Source: Hymenoscyphus infarciens
Taxonomy: Eukaryota; Ascomycota; Leotiomycetes; Helotiales; Helotiaceae
DNA: 15,658 nt
Direction: 5' to 3'
Assembly (NCBI GenBank): GCA_001414345.1
Contig: LLCB01000630.1
Coordinates: 1 to 15,658 of the forward strand
The translations under genes and the position numbers were made by a program. Within the stretch, counting starts at the first letter, position 1; the number at the start of each line of letters is the position of its first letter. This document shows positions 1 to 10,719 of this stretch, piece after piece. The notes below the pieces were generated by a model. It did not search any database. It was not told the DNA's origin and saw only the letters and a program-made list of their open reading frames with translations.

Positions 1-660
1 TAATACTACTAGGTAATCGATTTATTTATCGATTACCTTACTAGTAATAATAATACTAGGTAATCGATTTATTTATCGATTACCTTACTAGTAATAATAA
101 TAGGTAATCGATTTATATATCGATTATAGTACTAGTAATAATAATACTAGGTAATTGCTTTATTTATTAATTACTTTACTAGGAATAATAATACTAGGTA
201 ATTAATTTATTTATTAATTATAGTATTAGTAATACTACTAAGTAATCGATTTATTTATCGATTACTCTACTAGTAATAATAATACTAGGTAATTGATTTA
301 TTTATTAATTATAGTACTAGTAATAGTACTAATCGATTTATTTATCAATTACCTTAGTAGTAATCTTCCTAGGTAATCGATTTATTTATCGATTACTCTA
401 CTAGTAATAATAATACTAGGTAATCGATTAATTTATCGATTACTCTACTAGTAATAATAATACTAGATAATCGATTTATTTATTAATTACTTTAGTAGTA
501 ATCTTTATAATCGATTTATTTATTAATTATAGTACTAGTAAAACTACTAAGTAATTGATTTATTTATTAATTACTTTTATAGTAATATCTCTAGGTAATC
601 GATTTTATTTATTAATTACTAGGTAATTAATTTATTTATTAATTATCTTAATAGTACTAT
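1..660. repeat. Palindromic satellite, about 47 bp per unit, about 15 units
   Basis: Units recur with starts near 11, 58, 102, 149, 196, 240, 287, 328, 371, 418, 465, 508, 550, 593 and 621; spacing is mostly 44-47 bp and shortens at the 3' end. Each unit is a near-perfect inverted repeat: left arm GGTAATCGAT, spacer TTATTT, right arm ATCGATTACC, flanked by CTAG/ACTAGTAATAAT. The fold extends outward to CTAG on both sides with a 2-nt asymmetry. The CpG in each arm occurs as CG, TG or CA, and TA in different units, giving a graded mutation series. The array is cut by the left edge of the window, so its true length is unknown. It could be a tandemised palindromic miniature element or a heterochromatic satellite; nothing visible decides between these. 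Confidence 0.9.
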
Positions 661-845
661 TAAATAAGAAAAAGAGAAAGTCTAATACGTCTTTAAAAGA
701 CTTTTAAGTAATATAGTTATAAGAATCTTCTCTTAGATTAAGTATACTTACTAGTATACTTAATTTTTATTTAATTAATATATATATAGGCTTATCTAGA
801 TTTATACGCCTAGCTACTACCTTAGCTAATAAGTAAACAAAACTG

Positions 846-1030
846 ATAATACTAGGTAATTGATTTATTTAAATTATCTTAGAACTAATATATTTATCTA
901 TTACTCTAGTAGTTATAGTACTAGATAATTAATTTGTTTATTAATTACTTTAGTACTAATAATAGTAATACTAGGTTATAGACTTATTTCTTAATTACCT
1001 TAGTAGTAGTAATACTAAGTAATATTAGAT
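846..1030. repeat. Decayed copies of the palindromic satellite
   Basis: After a 185-bp interruption, three or four degraded satellite units reappear, starting with the ACTAGGTAATTGATTTATTT-like string at about 851, then ACTAGATAATTAATTTGTTTATTAATTACTTTAGTACTA-type sequence at about 920-957, and ACTAGGTTATAGACTTATTTCTTAATTACC-type sequence at about 970. They keep the arm-spacer-arm order but have lost nearly all CpG and much of the pairing. They carry residual TG at 860 and 935. They look like older or more mutated members of the 1-660 array, separated from it by insertion or by local divergence. Confidence 0.7.
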
Positions 1031-4000
1031 AATTAAGCGTAGTCTTTCTACTAATAAAGCAGAGTCTAAGTACGTTTATATAGCACTAGCTTTAAGTAGC
1101 TAAAAAGAAACTAAAAAAAATAAAAACAAAGCTAAGTATAATAAAGATCTTATACTATATATTCTATTATCTCCTTATTAAGGTATAGTAAGTATAGAAT
1201 CTATAAGGTTTTATCTATTACCTTCTTAGTACTAAATAATAAGAGAAAGGCTACTAAGATAGCTATTAAAAAGGTATAACGATTTTAAAGATAATAAGAG
1301 TATAAGGAGGTTATATAGTTACTAAATCGTACTAGATAGAACTTTATTATCTTTACTAGTATAGTTAGTAGAGAGAGAAAAAGCTAAGTAAACTTATTCT
1401 CTAACTAATAGTAATTTTAAATAATATATAGTAAGGTAGTTAAGAGATAGCTAAAAGGTAGTTAAGAGATAAATAAACCCTATTATATTATAAGAAGTTA
1501 TAAGAATTTTAGCTAATATAGAAAGGTTATAAGTAACCTAGTATAAGGTAGTAGATAAGGAAGACTATACTAGAGAGTAAAGCGTTATATATATATAAAC
1601 TTTTACTACTAAATATACTAATATTATTAAGTTATTTTATTCTATAATTTAAAATAAAAAGTCTTAAGTCTTAATTTATTTAATAAAGGGGTTAAATCCT
1701 TAGCTAAATAGGAGGTACTTTTATTACTAAGAGAAGGTAACTAGGTAGGAACTAAGAAACTTAATCTTTCTAATTCTTTTACTATAACTAATCTAATATA
1801 GGTTAAACTTATATAAACTTTACTAGTAAAGTTACTAGTAATATTACTATAAACTTTACTCTTACTTCTACTATATATATATATATAGAGTTATTCTAAA
1901 AGGTATATTTAGAAAGTGTTATTCTATATAAGTTTATCTAAGATAAATACTTATTAGAATAGTTATTTTAAGAAGTAGTATTTTATAAATAAGATTTTAT
2001 AATAATAACTTACTATAAAGTAATAGTTCCTCTAATATATATATTATAGAATAAGATAATCTATTAACTATAAATTATAATAGAGCTAGACGAAATTAAA
2101 GCTAGATAATATAAATAGGATTAGGTAAATCCTTACTATAGCTAGCTCTTAGAATAATAGGTCGAGTTTTATCTAGATAGTAATAGAGAAAAGAAAGCTA
2201 TTTACTTAGTATAGACTTTATAAGAGATATTATCTAATACTTTATTTCTTTTATCTATTTTAATAAATAAGAGTAATTAAAATAATAATAGTAATAATTT
2301 TAATAATAAAGGTAGTTATATAACCTAGTATAAGGTACTTATAGTAGCTATAAGTAGTACTTAGTGTTTTAGAGTAAGGAAAGACTAAGAGTCTTACTTT
2401 AAGTAATATACTAGTAACTATGTTATAGATTATCTTAGTAAACTCTATTAATAAGAATTACTAAATTATAAGTATACTATATCTCTACTATATCTCTTTC
2501 TAAACTAAGACTACTTATAAATTAATAAGAACTTCTATTAAAGAATTCTACTTCTTCTTAAAGATAGCGATTATAGTAGTTAATAGCTATTAGATTACTA
2601 AAGAGTAATAAGTCTATACTAGTCTATTTAGTAATATTTTAAAGAATCTTATAAAAGATATTATTATATTTATTATAATAACTTTATATTTTATCTAATA
2701 TTATATAACTAAGAGCTTTATAGCTATTAATAACATCTTTTATAAGGCCTAAGTATATAATGTTCTATAAATCTATTCTATTTATAATAGTTAAAGTACT
2801 AAATTAGAATCTAAGTTCCTAAGTTTATTCTTTATTTAATATAACTAAGTAAGATAAATAACTAGTTTAAACTAGATATTAATAATAGTTTATAGAGGTT
2901 TTAAAGATTTACTTACTTTCTAGATATCTTATATATATTAGTTAGAATATAACTTAAGTTATATATAGTAAAGTATATAGGTTTCTTTAAAAGAGTAAAT
3001 AAGTACGTCTTATTTAGTAAAAGGTAAATATTACGTTATAAGAGTAAAGAAGTATATAATAGAAATAGAATAGAGCTTTAACTAATAGCGATTCTTAAGA
3101 GTAATTCTAGTAGGTAGTATATAGTAGTTAAAATAAAGTAAATTATACTAGAGAGTACTTAGTCTTTAAAGACTATTAAGACGTTAGTTATAATACTTTT
3201 ATAAGTATACTATATAATATAAGTAATAAGTATTATTTAGATAAAGGACTACTAAAAGCTATATACTTATTAGTTAAAGATATATAGTAATATATAATAA
3301 AGAGATAATTATATACTATATAGATAGATATAAAATAATAAGAACTTTATCTATTATCTTAGTAAGTAAGACTACATAGAAATTAATTAAATCTAGTTAA
3401 AAATAAAAGAATTTAGCTTATAGACGTTTATAAAGCTATTTACTTAGGCTTAGGAAGATCTATATATAATATCTATTTAAAATAAGCTAACTAGGCTTAT
3501 ACTACTAATATAACCTCTTCTATCTAATATATATTATATCTAACTTTCTTTCTCTTAAATTAATATATCTTTAAAAAACTACTACTAAGTACGCCTTTTT
3601 AGTAATAAATTCTCTCTAACTTCTTAAATATCTATTAATAAATATAGTTATCTTATTAAGATAAGATTATATATATACTAAAAGATAAATAGTAATTTAT
3701 CTCTCTATATATAAAGAGGCTAATAATTAAAGTAATTATTAAACTCTTATTAGCTCTCTTCTTTTAATAATTATAATCTAGATAATAATTATAATTAAGG
3801 CTTTTATAATAGAGATTCTAAAAAAGAGAGAGAAGGAGAGAGAGAGAGAGTAGAGAGTACTAAATTAGACTTTAGAGATAAATTAATTAGCTTCTAACTT
3901 AAAGAAAAGTATACTAATTTATCTAATTATAATTCTTAGAAGTATAATTAGAGTAATATAATACCTATTCTTAGTTAAGTATTATTTAATAGAAATTTAG

Positions 4001-4560
4001 CTTATAAATATCTTTATACCTATATAATATCTTCTTATAAAGTAGTTTATTACTTACTTTATAAGTATAATCTTTAAGTATATTCTAGTATATTTTATAA
4101 GCTAATATGTTTTAGCTACTATAGAAGAAAAAAATATTTAGTACTATAAATACTTATATATAAGAGTATATATAATTATTAAAGAGAGGTTTTTCCTAAC
4201 TACTACTATCTTTTTATAATCTATTTTTAATTTATAACTTCTTAAGCTCTTTTATAAAGTTTCTATAGTTAGAAAGCTTTCTTAATATTCTTAAGTAATA
4301 GGATTATAAAAGTTACTTATTTACTAGTATTATTATTATATTTCTAATCTTAAAAAAATATAAGTATATACCTACTATAACTAGTTACTAGTAGAAAATA
4401 GATATTAAGAGCTTTTTAATACTAAAGTTAATAAATACTAACTAGACTATAAGTAGACTATTTCCTTATCTTTAAGTTATATATACTTTATTTATTTCTT
4501 CTAAGATAATAATAATAATAGACTAATAGCTTTATATAATTAGAGCTAAGATAGTAATTT
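1031..4560. other. RIPed sequence with no supportable gene
   Basis: I find no frame with convincingly low stop density over several hundred bases on either strand. The strongest local hints are a + strand stretch at about 3260-3375 without a stop for about 35 codons, and a - strand stretch at about 4281 down to 4149 with one stop in 44 codons; both are too short to call. A direct repeat of about 16 bp (AGGTAGTTAAGAGATA) sits at about 1434-1472. Residual CA or TG steps are very sparse here (for example 1917, 2365, 2421, 2734, 2761, 3375, 4108). The tract is probably made of old mobile-element copies, but I recognise no terminal repeats, transposase or reverse transcriptase motifs. Confidence 0.5.
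3823..3858 (+). repeat. GA-rich microsatellite
   Basis: An interrupted (AG)n purine tract with one AAGG break and a TAG near its end. Purine-only sequence has no CpA or TpG to mutate, so it survives RIP unchanged and stands out as a G-rich patch in the desert. Confidence 0.8.
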
Positions 4561-4621
4561 TTAATAAAAATATAAAAAGAGATAAGGAAATCTGCCTTTT
4601 AGTTAGTAGCTTTATAGTAGT

Positions 4622-6963
4622 AGTAAATTCTTTATTTAAGACCTTAAATCTAAATCTAGTATTACTCTTAGTATAGTAGAAACAGACGTAGTAGTTTCTA
4701 CGTCTAATAAAGTAAAGGATAGTATAATACTTTCTTCTAAGAAAGAGAATAGTTTAAAAGCTAATATTCCTAATAATAGTTATCTTTATTATTTTTAAGT
4801 AGCTATAGCTAAAAATAAAGCTAGAGATAAATTTAAAGGATTAGATTAGACTAGGTTAATAAACGTAGTCTACTAGTATAAAATAACCTTCTAACTTATT
4901 AATTTTTATTATAGAAAGACTTTTTAAGTTATAATATATTTTTTAAAATTAATATTTAATTAACTTTCTAACTAAGTATATATTATATTTTAATATAATA
5001 TTATATATAAATTTTAGTCTTATCTTAAGAGAGAGTATCTTAAAATAGTATATAAGATAAGATATGCTATAAACGCTTTTTATTAATACTTTTATATTTT
5101 AGATTATTAATTATAGTAGAATACTTACTAATAATAATTTCTTAGATTAAGTAATAGAAAGAGAGTAGAAAGAGACTAGTTCTTAAAAAGTTATTTAGTC
5201 TTAATCTATTATATATACTCTACTTTATTAAGAGAAGCTCTTCTAAATACTTAAATAAAATATTAGAGACTTATATAGAGAGAAAAACTTAGTTCTACTT
5301 TAAATAAAAGATATAAGAGAACTTAATCCCTCTACGCTTAATATAGAGATACTATTACTACTACTTAAGCTTATCTTATTATAAGTAAATTAATAGACGA
5401 AAAAGATAATATATAGTATAAATTATAAGATTATTAGTATATTTAAGAGAAGTAGTTTAAGAAAAAGAAAAAAGCTATATTAATAGTAATAAAGGAAAGA
5501 CTATTTACTTACTTAAATAGAATTCTAGCTTATAAAAACAAATACTAATTAGTCTTTAACACTCTTAAGCCTTCTAAAGTTAATATTAAAAAATAAGTAT
5601 CTAAAAGAATAAGATACTTCTTTTTAGAGATTATTCTATATTATTTATCTAGAAAACGTTCTATTAGATAGTTATTAGAATATATATATAAATTATTAGT
5701 ATAAGAGTTATTAAAAACTAGTTAAAGACGTAAAGATTAAGAGGTTAAAAGTATAAATTATAAATAGTATTAAAACTCTTAAATTTATCTTTAAATTAAA
5801 GTAAAGGTTTATAAATATTATAAACTAGCTATTTAGTAAGTTTAAGAAGTTTAGAATATTTATAACTATTTTAATATAAAGAGTATAAAAAAATTAGTAG
5901 AATATATAAAAGCCTTGTTCCGCTGCCTACTTTCTATAGTTAAAAGAAGTTAAGAAATCTAAAGATTATATAATTAACTACTTAAAAATTATAATCTACT
6001 ACTAATATTATTATAAATATTTAACTCTATATCTTTTAAAGAAGAATTAAATTATAAGATATAGTAGTATAAGATTAGAATAAGTACTCGGCTTAGTCTT
6101 TTAGATAAAGAGAACTTAGGCTTACTTATAAGTTTTATAAATAATATTACTATTCTATATAGAATTAATACTATTTTAAAGTATAAGAGAGCTACTAAAG
6201 AGGTTAAGTTTATAATTTCTAAATAGATTTAGATAGTAAATTAGTTAATTAATATACTCTAAGCACTTTTAATTTCTTATTCTTATTTTTTAATACTATA
6301 AGAGCTTTACTTATAAAACATATAAATTATTAAAAGAGTACTTATAGCTAAGTCTTTATTAAATTATTATAAGGATATTAAGAATAAGATTTTTAAAAAT
6401 AAGCTTAAAAGTAAGTAAATATAAGTTTAATTTAAAGGTTTTTATAAAGACTAATAATATCTAAATATACTTTAAAGAATCTATATTTTTCTCTTAACTA
6501 TATCTTTAGTATATTTAAATACTATTCTAAATACTACTCTAGACTAAGATAATATTCCCTCTAAATATAATATTAATAGTAAAGAAGATAGTAATAGTAA
6601 TAGTAGTAATAAGAATAATATAGAAGATAGTAAGAATAGTAAAGAGGTAAATAATAAAAATTATAGAGATTATATTAAAGGTTTTAATATAATTATTACT
6701 AGATATAGCTCTAATAAAAATAAAGTAAACTAAGTAAGTATAGAGTAGTATAGTTTAAGATAAATAAATAATTAAACTATATAGAAAGATTTTATTAAAA
6801 GAACGTTATTTAAAGAGTAAATAAACCTAAATATATAAATAAATAAAGACCTAACTTAATATATAACTAAATAAAGCCTTAATATTATAGCTTAGTAAAG
6901 GCTTTACTAATTCCCTACTTTAAAATAACTTTAACTTTAATTTTAACTTTAACTTTAACTTAA
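4622..6963 (+). pseudogene. Relic A: long degenerate reading frame, unidentified
   Basis: One frame (codons starting at 4622, 4625 and so on) stays comparatively open for about 780 codons with no frame change. Three stop-free runs of 52, 52 and 61 codons lie in it at 4640-4795, 6068-6223 and 6548-6730, and overall stop density is about 9% against a background near 12%. All stops are TAA or TAG, as expected from former Gln and Trp codons. The conceptual product is rich in Lys, Leu and Ile, has an Asn/Ser/Asp/Glu-rich acidic stretch at 6548-6660, and ends in alternating Leu-Gln written by a 6-bp repeat. Residual TG steps at 5916 and 5924 fall inside an open part of the frame (codons TTG and TGC). 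No family was recognised and no start codon survives. Alternatives are a transposon-encoded protein or a duplicated host gene; another frame cannot be fully excluded. Confidence 0.42.
6927..6960 (+). repeat. TTAACT hexamer repeat
   Basis: About six units of TTAACT, one of them TTAATT. In the frame of relic A it reads CTT TAA repeatedly, which before RIP would have been CTT CAA, a Leu-Gln repeat, so this may be the low-complexity end of that protein. It is not a mutated TTAGGG telomere repeat, since neither strand of TTAGGG arrays contains CpA for RIP to act on. Confidence 0.7.
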
Positions 6964-7077
6964 TATAACCTTATTACCTAATAGCCTTTTAATTATTCTT
7001 CTCTAGTAAGCTTTTGTTATAAGTCTTTTTTATAAATTATAAGCCTTTATATCTAACCTTATAGAAGCTTCTCTAAT

Positions 7078-7181
7078 AAGTCTTTATTATAAGTCTTTAT
7101 TATAAGTCTTCGTCGTAAGTCTTTATTATAAGTCTTTATTATAAGTCTTTATTATAAGTCTTTATTATAAGTCTTTAGCCT
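7078..7181 (+). repeat. 13-bp minisatellite, 8 units
   Basis: Units of AAGTCTTTATTAT begin at 7078, 7091, 7104, 7117, 7130, 7143, 7156 and 7169, exactly 13 bp apart; the last is partial. The third unit (7104-7116) reads AAGTCTTCGTCGT: it has C and G at exactly the positions where its neighbours have T and A. A period of 13 is not a multiple of three, so the array is unlikely to be coding and probably lies past the end of relic A. Confidence 0.92.
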
Positions 7182-7228
7182 TATTATATATCTTTAGCCT
7201 TATTATACGTCTTTAGCTTGTTATAGAA
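7172..7228 (+). repeat. 19-bp repeat, 3 units
   Basis: TCTTTAGCCTTATTATATA-type units begin at 7172, 7191 and 7210, spaced 19 bp, directly after and sharing the TCTTTA core of the 13-bp array. The third unit keeps a TG at 7219. It looks like a longer variant generated from the 13-bp unit by insertion of GCCTTA. Confidence 0.75.
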
Positions 7229-7860
7229 CTTTATATTAAGATATAAACTCTTAAGTTTATTATATACTATTATTATAACCTATCGCTCTTAGTATAAGTT
7301 CTAGTACTCTTATTCTCTTATAAGCTCTTATAGTTAACCTCTTAGAACCTTCTTACTATAACCTCTTAAATACTTATTATTCTAATATATTATCTTATTA
7401 TTAATTTACTACTATATCTACTTCTAATACTCCTAATACTCCTACTAGTAAACCTACTAATAGTAACCTAGTTAATTAGACACTTCTAGTTAGTATACTA
7501 AGCTATATAGGTTAACGACTTTACAACTTTAGTAGAGATAGTATAAGTAAGAACAAATTCTTTACTACCTAAAGTAATATATAACTTTAGCTTTTTCTAA
7601 AATCTCTTTTCCTAGTTAAGTTATAAGCTAAGTTTAATAGTATTTATAATAAGTTAAGCTAGTTAAAAGCTATTATTAAGAAGTAGAAGGAAATAGTTAT
7701 TCTCTTATTTAAAGCTAAAAAGGAGATATATAAGCTTAAAGATATAGCTAATTAGTATAAAGACTTATTATATTACTAATTAACTCTTAAGAGTATCTCT
7801 ATTATAAGAAATATAAAACTATCTCTCTTATTCTTTTACTAATAAACTATAGCTTAAGGA
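7201..7860 (+). pseudogene. Relic D: weak degenerate reading frame
   Basis: The frame with codons at 7201, 7204 and so on carries about 18 stops in 220 codons (about 8%), below the local background. It contains a Ser/Thr/Pro/Asn-rich stretch at 7417-7470 (repeated AAT ACT CCT codons) followed by a Lys-rich, probably helical stretch at 7620-7760. Four residual CA or TG sites (7219, 7481, 7524, 7554) lie in it, a denser cluster than the window average. After about 7860 stop density in this frame rises; a different frame looks somewhat open around 7970-8040, which would need an indel or intron. I do not recognise the product. It could be a separate protein of the same element as relic A, which lies just upstream in the same direction, but this is only suggested by position. 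Confidence 0.27.
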
Positions 7861-10296
7861 ATTCTATAATACTACTAAGCTAGATATTTAAAAGTATAAG
7901 AAGTTTAATTAAGTAAGCCTTTCTTTATACTTACTTAGAATATAACTAATAAATTAAATAGTAAAAGGTCTTAGAGCTTAAGTATAAATATTAATTTAAT
8001 ATAGATACTAATAATATTAATACTAATAATAATAAGTTTTAAAAGCCTATCTAAAAGAAGTATTAAAGTACTAGTTCTTATTATTAAAATAATATTTAAG
8101 TTATTATTAAACTTAAGAATAGTAACTAAGAGGAATAAATATTCTTCTATTATTTACTAAGTATATTTATAGTAGTAGAATAATATTATCTTAATAATAA
8201 TTAAGACTAAGCTAGCTAGTATTATTCTAGAGTTATTTATTATATATCTAGCTAAGTTTTTTCAACTTCTTATATATAGAAGAAAAATCTAGCCCTTTAT
8301 AATATAACGCTAGTATTCTTAAATATATTAGTAATTATCCTTCTTTATAATATTTTAAATATTCTTACGTTTTAATATATATATATCCTACTTTAATACT
8401 AAATTATAAGAGCGATTTAAGCTCTTATAATTTAAGTATTAATAAGTCTTTTTCTATTATTATTAAATTATTTTTTAGTATATAAAATTAGTTAAAAACA
8501 GGCTTCTTCTTAACTACTACTAAATAATCTATCTTTAGTATCTATTTTTTATTCTTTAGCTAATACTCTATACTTTATAAATTATATAGTATATATAGAT
8601 ATTCTATAAAATTAAACTATTAATAGTCTAATTTTATAGAAAGGTTTCTATATTTAGTAAAGAATATAGCTAGTATTATTAAATCTTTAGTAGGTATTAA
8701 TTATTAAGTAAAGGTAATAGCTCTAATTTAGAAGATATACTATTAGATTTTAAAGTTCTATTTTTAGAGAGGTAGATAGGTTTATATTACTAAGTTTAAT
8801 AAGTAGATAAGGTTAATTTATAAATAGAAATTATATCTTAAGAGAGCGAATTAGTATATTCTTTTATAACTATTTCCTAGGTTTTCTATAATTGTTTTTA
8901 TACTATTTTATATATAGGTAAAAGAGTAGGTTAATAGGCGTCTTTTAATTCTAATTACTATACTACTTCTTATTATATATTTACTTTCTTATTTTTTAAG
9001 CTCTCTAGCTTAATTAGTAGAATTAAAGTATTACTATTCTAAGTAGAGTAGAGCTATAAGCTTATAACTACCTTCTATTTAATCGTTCCTTTATTAACCT
9101 TAAATAACTTCTCTTTATCTAACTTTTAAGCTTTTAACTTAATAAAGTTATTAATTTTTTATTAGTATAATTAAACGAATTTTAAATAGAGGTTCTCTAA
9201 GTAGAAGTATCTAACTTAAAGTTTCTTATATAAATTATTTATATTTTACTAGTTTTTTTTACTACTCTTTCTAATAATATTATATTTTTATATATAAAAT
9301 ATAATATATTATTATATTAGAGGAGATAGGAAATATTAATTAGTTTAGTTTATTTTAGTCTAGTAAATACTATTTACTTTAAAGGATAATTTTTTAATTT
9401 CTATTATAGCTATTTTATACTCTTTTAAGCCTTTTAAGAACTTCTAAGTATATTATGATTTTTCGTCTATAAACTATTTATAAAGTATATAGTATAAATT
9501 AATATTAGTTAAGAGCCTAGGTTAGTTTTATTATATTATATATTTATTAATTTAAAGAGAGTATAAAGTATTAAATCGATTATTATTATAATAATAGCTA
9601 TAAAAGGCTTAATAGAGGAAATAAATATATACTATATTTTAAGAGTCGTAGTAGTATAGAAGGACTATATATAACGTAGATAATATAAATAGTAGAAGAT
9701 TAAAGGATAAAAGTTAAAGTATAATATTATTATAATACTAGTAGCTAGAATTTAGCCTAAGTCTCTAACTTTCTAGGTATAGCTTATAAGTAGATAACTA
9801 AGAGATAATTCTTAAATACTAGATACTTTAGCTTAGATGATTTTACTTAAGAAGTTAGAAGATTTTTAATTATATTTTATTATATTCCACCTTTTTATTA
9901 GTCTACTTTTAGTTATTATTTATTCTAGAGTTTTTTTTAGTTATTTCTAGTTAGTACTTTAATTAAATACTTAAGTACTAATTCTTCTAACTCTATAAAT
10001 ATAGCTAAATATATATAAAATCATTTTAACGAAATAATCCTCTTTCTTAATAAAAATTACTTAAATATATTAAATAACTACTCTTAATATCGCCTCTAAT
10101 ATAGCTTCTATAATATATATTACTCTCTTACTATCTCTATTACTCTATTCTAACCTAGTTATCTACTAATATCTATAGTAATACTAAGTTATAAATAGAT
10201 TAACTCTTTACTTTTAAAAGAAAGAAAAGATCTAGCTAAACTAAATTAAACTAGAATAAAATAAAAAGAGTAATAATAAGTATAGTTTAAAAGAAT
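7861..10296. other. RIPed sequence without a supportable gene
   Basis: No frame stands out clearly from background. A - strand frame from about 9470 to 8500 reads continuously without frame change and keeps one true CAA codon (CA on the - strand at 8893), but its stop density is about 14%. A + strand frame from 9459 to 10296, in phase with relic B, has about 13% stops; it is bounded upstream by an in-frame TGA at 9456. Either may be real coding ancestry, but the sequence does not decide. Residual CA or TG steps occur at 8263, 8499, 8893, 9456, 9838, 9888 and 10022. The clearest structure is the hairpin at 8395-8440. Confidence 0.5.
8395..8440. repeat. Strong inverted repeat (hairpin)
   Basis: AAATTATAAGAGC at 8401-8413 pairs perfectly with GCTCTTATAATTT at 8421-8433 across a 7-nt loop. 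Pairing continues with AATACT (8395-8400) against AGTATT (8435-8440) after one bulged A, giving about 19 paired bases per arm. No T-run follows in the way of a bacterial terminator, and the setting is eukaryotic. It may be the remnant of a palindromic miniature element or a pair of terminal inverted repeats left after internal deletion. RIP alone preserves such symmetry poorly unless both arms lack CpA. Confidence 0.8.
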
Positions 10297-10712
10297 CCTC
10301 TCTCTCTTTAAGTTACTAATAAGTAGCCTCTTATTTAGCTAAATCCCTTCTCTTCTTAAGTTACTAATAAGTAGCTCCTTATCTAGCTAAATCCCTTCTC
10401 TCTTTAAGTTACTAATAAATAGCTCCTTATCTAGCTAAATTCTCTCTCTCTTTAAGTTACTAATAAGTAGCCTCTTATCTAGCTAAATTCCCTCCTTCTC
10501 TAAGTTACTAATAGGTAGCCTCTTATCTAGCTAAATCTTCTCTCTTCTTAAGTTACTAATAGGTAGCCTCTTATCTAGCTAAATCCTCTCTCTCTTTAAG
10601 TTACTAATAAGTAGCCTCTTATCTAGCTAAATCCTCTCTCTTCCTAAGTTATTAATAGGTAGCCTCTTATTTAGTTAAATACCCTCTCTTTCTAAGTTAC
10701 TAATAGGTATAG
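10297..10712 (+). repeat. 48-bp minisatellite, 9 copies, codon-phased
   Basis: The core AGTTACTAATAAGTAGCCTC begins at 10311, 10359, 10407, 10455, 10503, 10551, 10599, 10647 and 10695, exactly 48 bp apart every time; the last copy is partial. There is not one indel across nine copies, although the units differ by substitutions and in their CTCTCT tract. Forty-eight is 16 codons, and absence of indels is typical of a repeat once under reading-frame selection. In the phase of relic B a unit reads Ser-Tyr-stop-stop-Val-Ala-Ser-Tyr-Leu-Ala-Lys and so on, the stops being possible former Gln codons; the other two + phases are also possible. This is the richest CT tract in the window. It is not a CRISPR array: units are contiguous with no unique spacers. 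Confidence 0.95.
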
Positions 10713-10719
10713 TAGTCTA

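Noticed and set aside
1533..2337. A 17-bp exact match (TAACCTAGTATAAGGTA) at about 1533 and about 2321 as terminal repeats
   Set aside because: Similarity does not extend into the flanks, and one match of this length is expected by chance in sequence of such low complexity.
6927..6960. TTAACT array as a mutated telomere repeat
   Set aside because: TTAGGG/CCCTAA arrays contain no CpA on either strand, so RIP would not turn them into TTAACT; a coding-phase Leu-Gln repeat explains it better.
8500..9470. A continuous - strand frame with one surviving CAA codon
   Set aside because: Stop density is about 14%, no lower than background, so the frame is not distinguished from the others.
10297..10712. 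Direct repeats as a CRISPR array
   Set aside because: Units are contiguous and similar along their full 48 bp, with no unique spacers, and the genome context is fungal.
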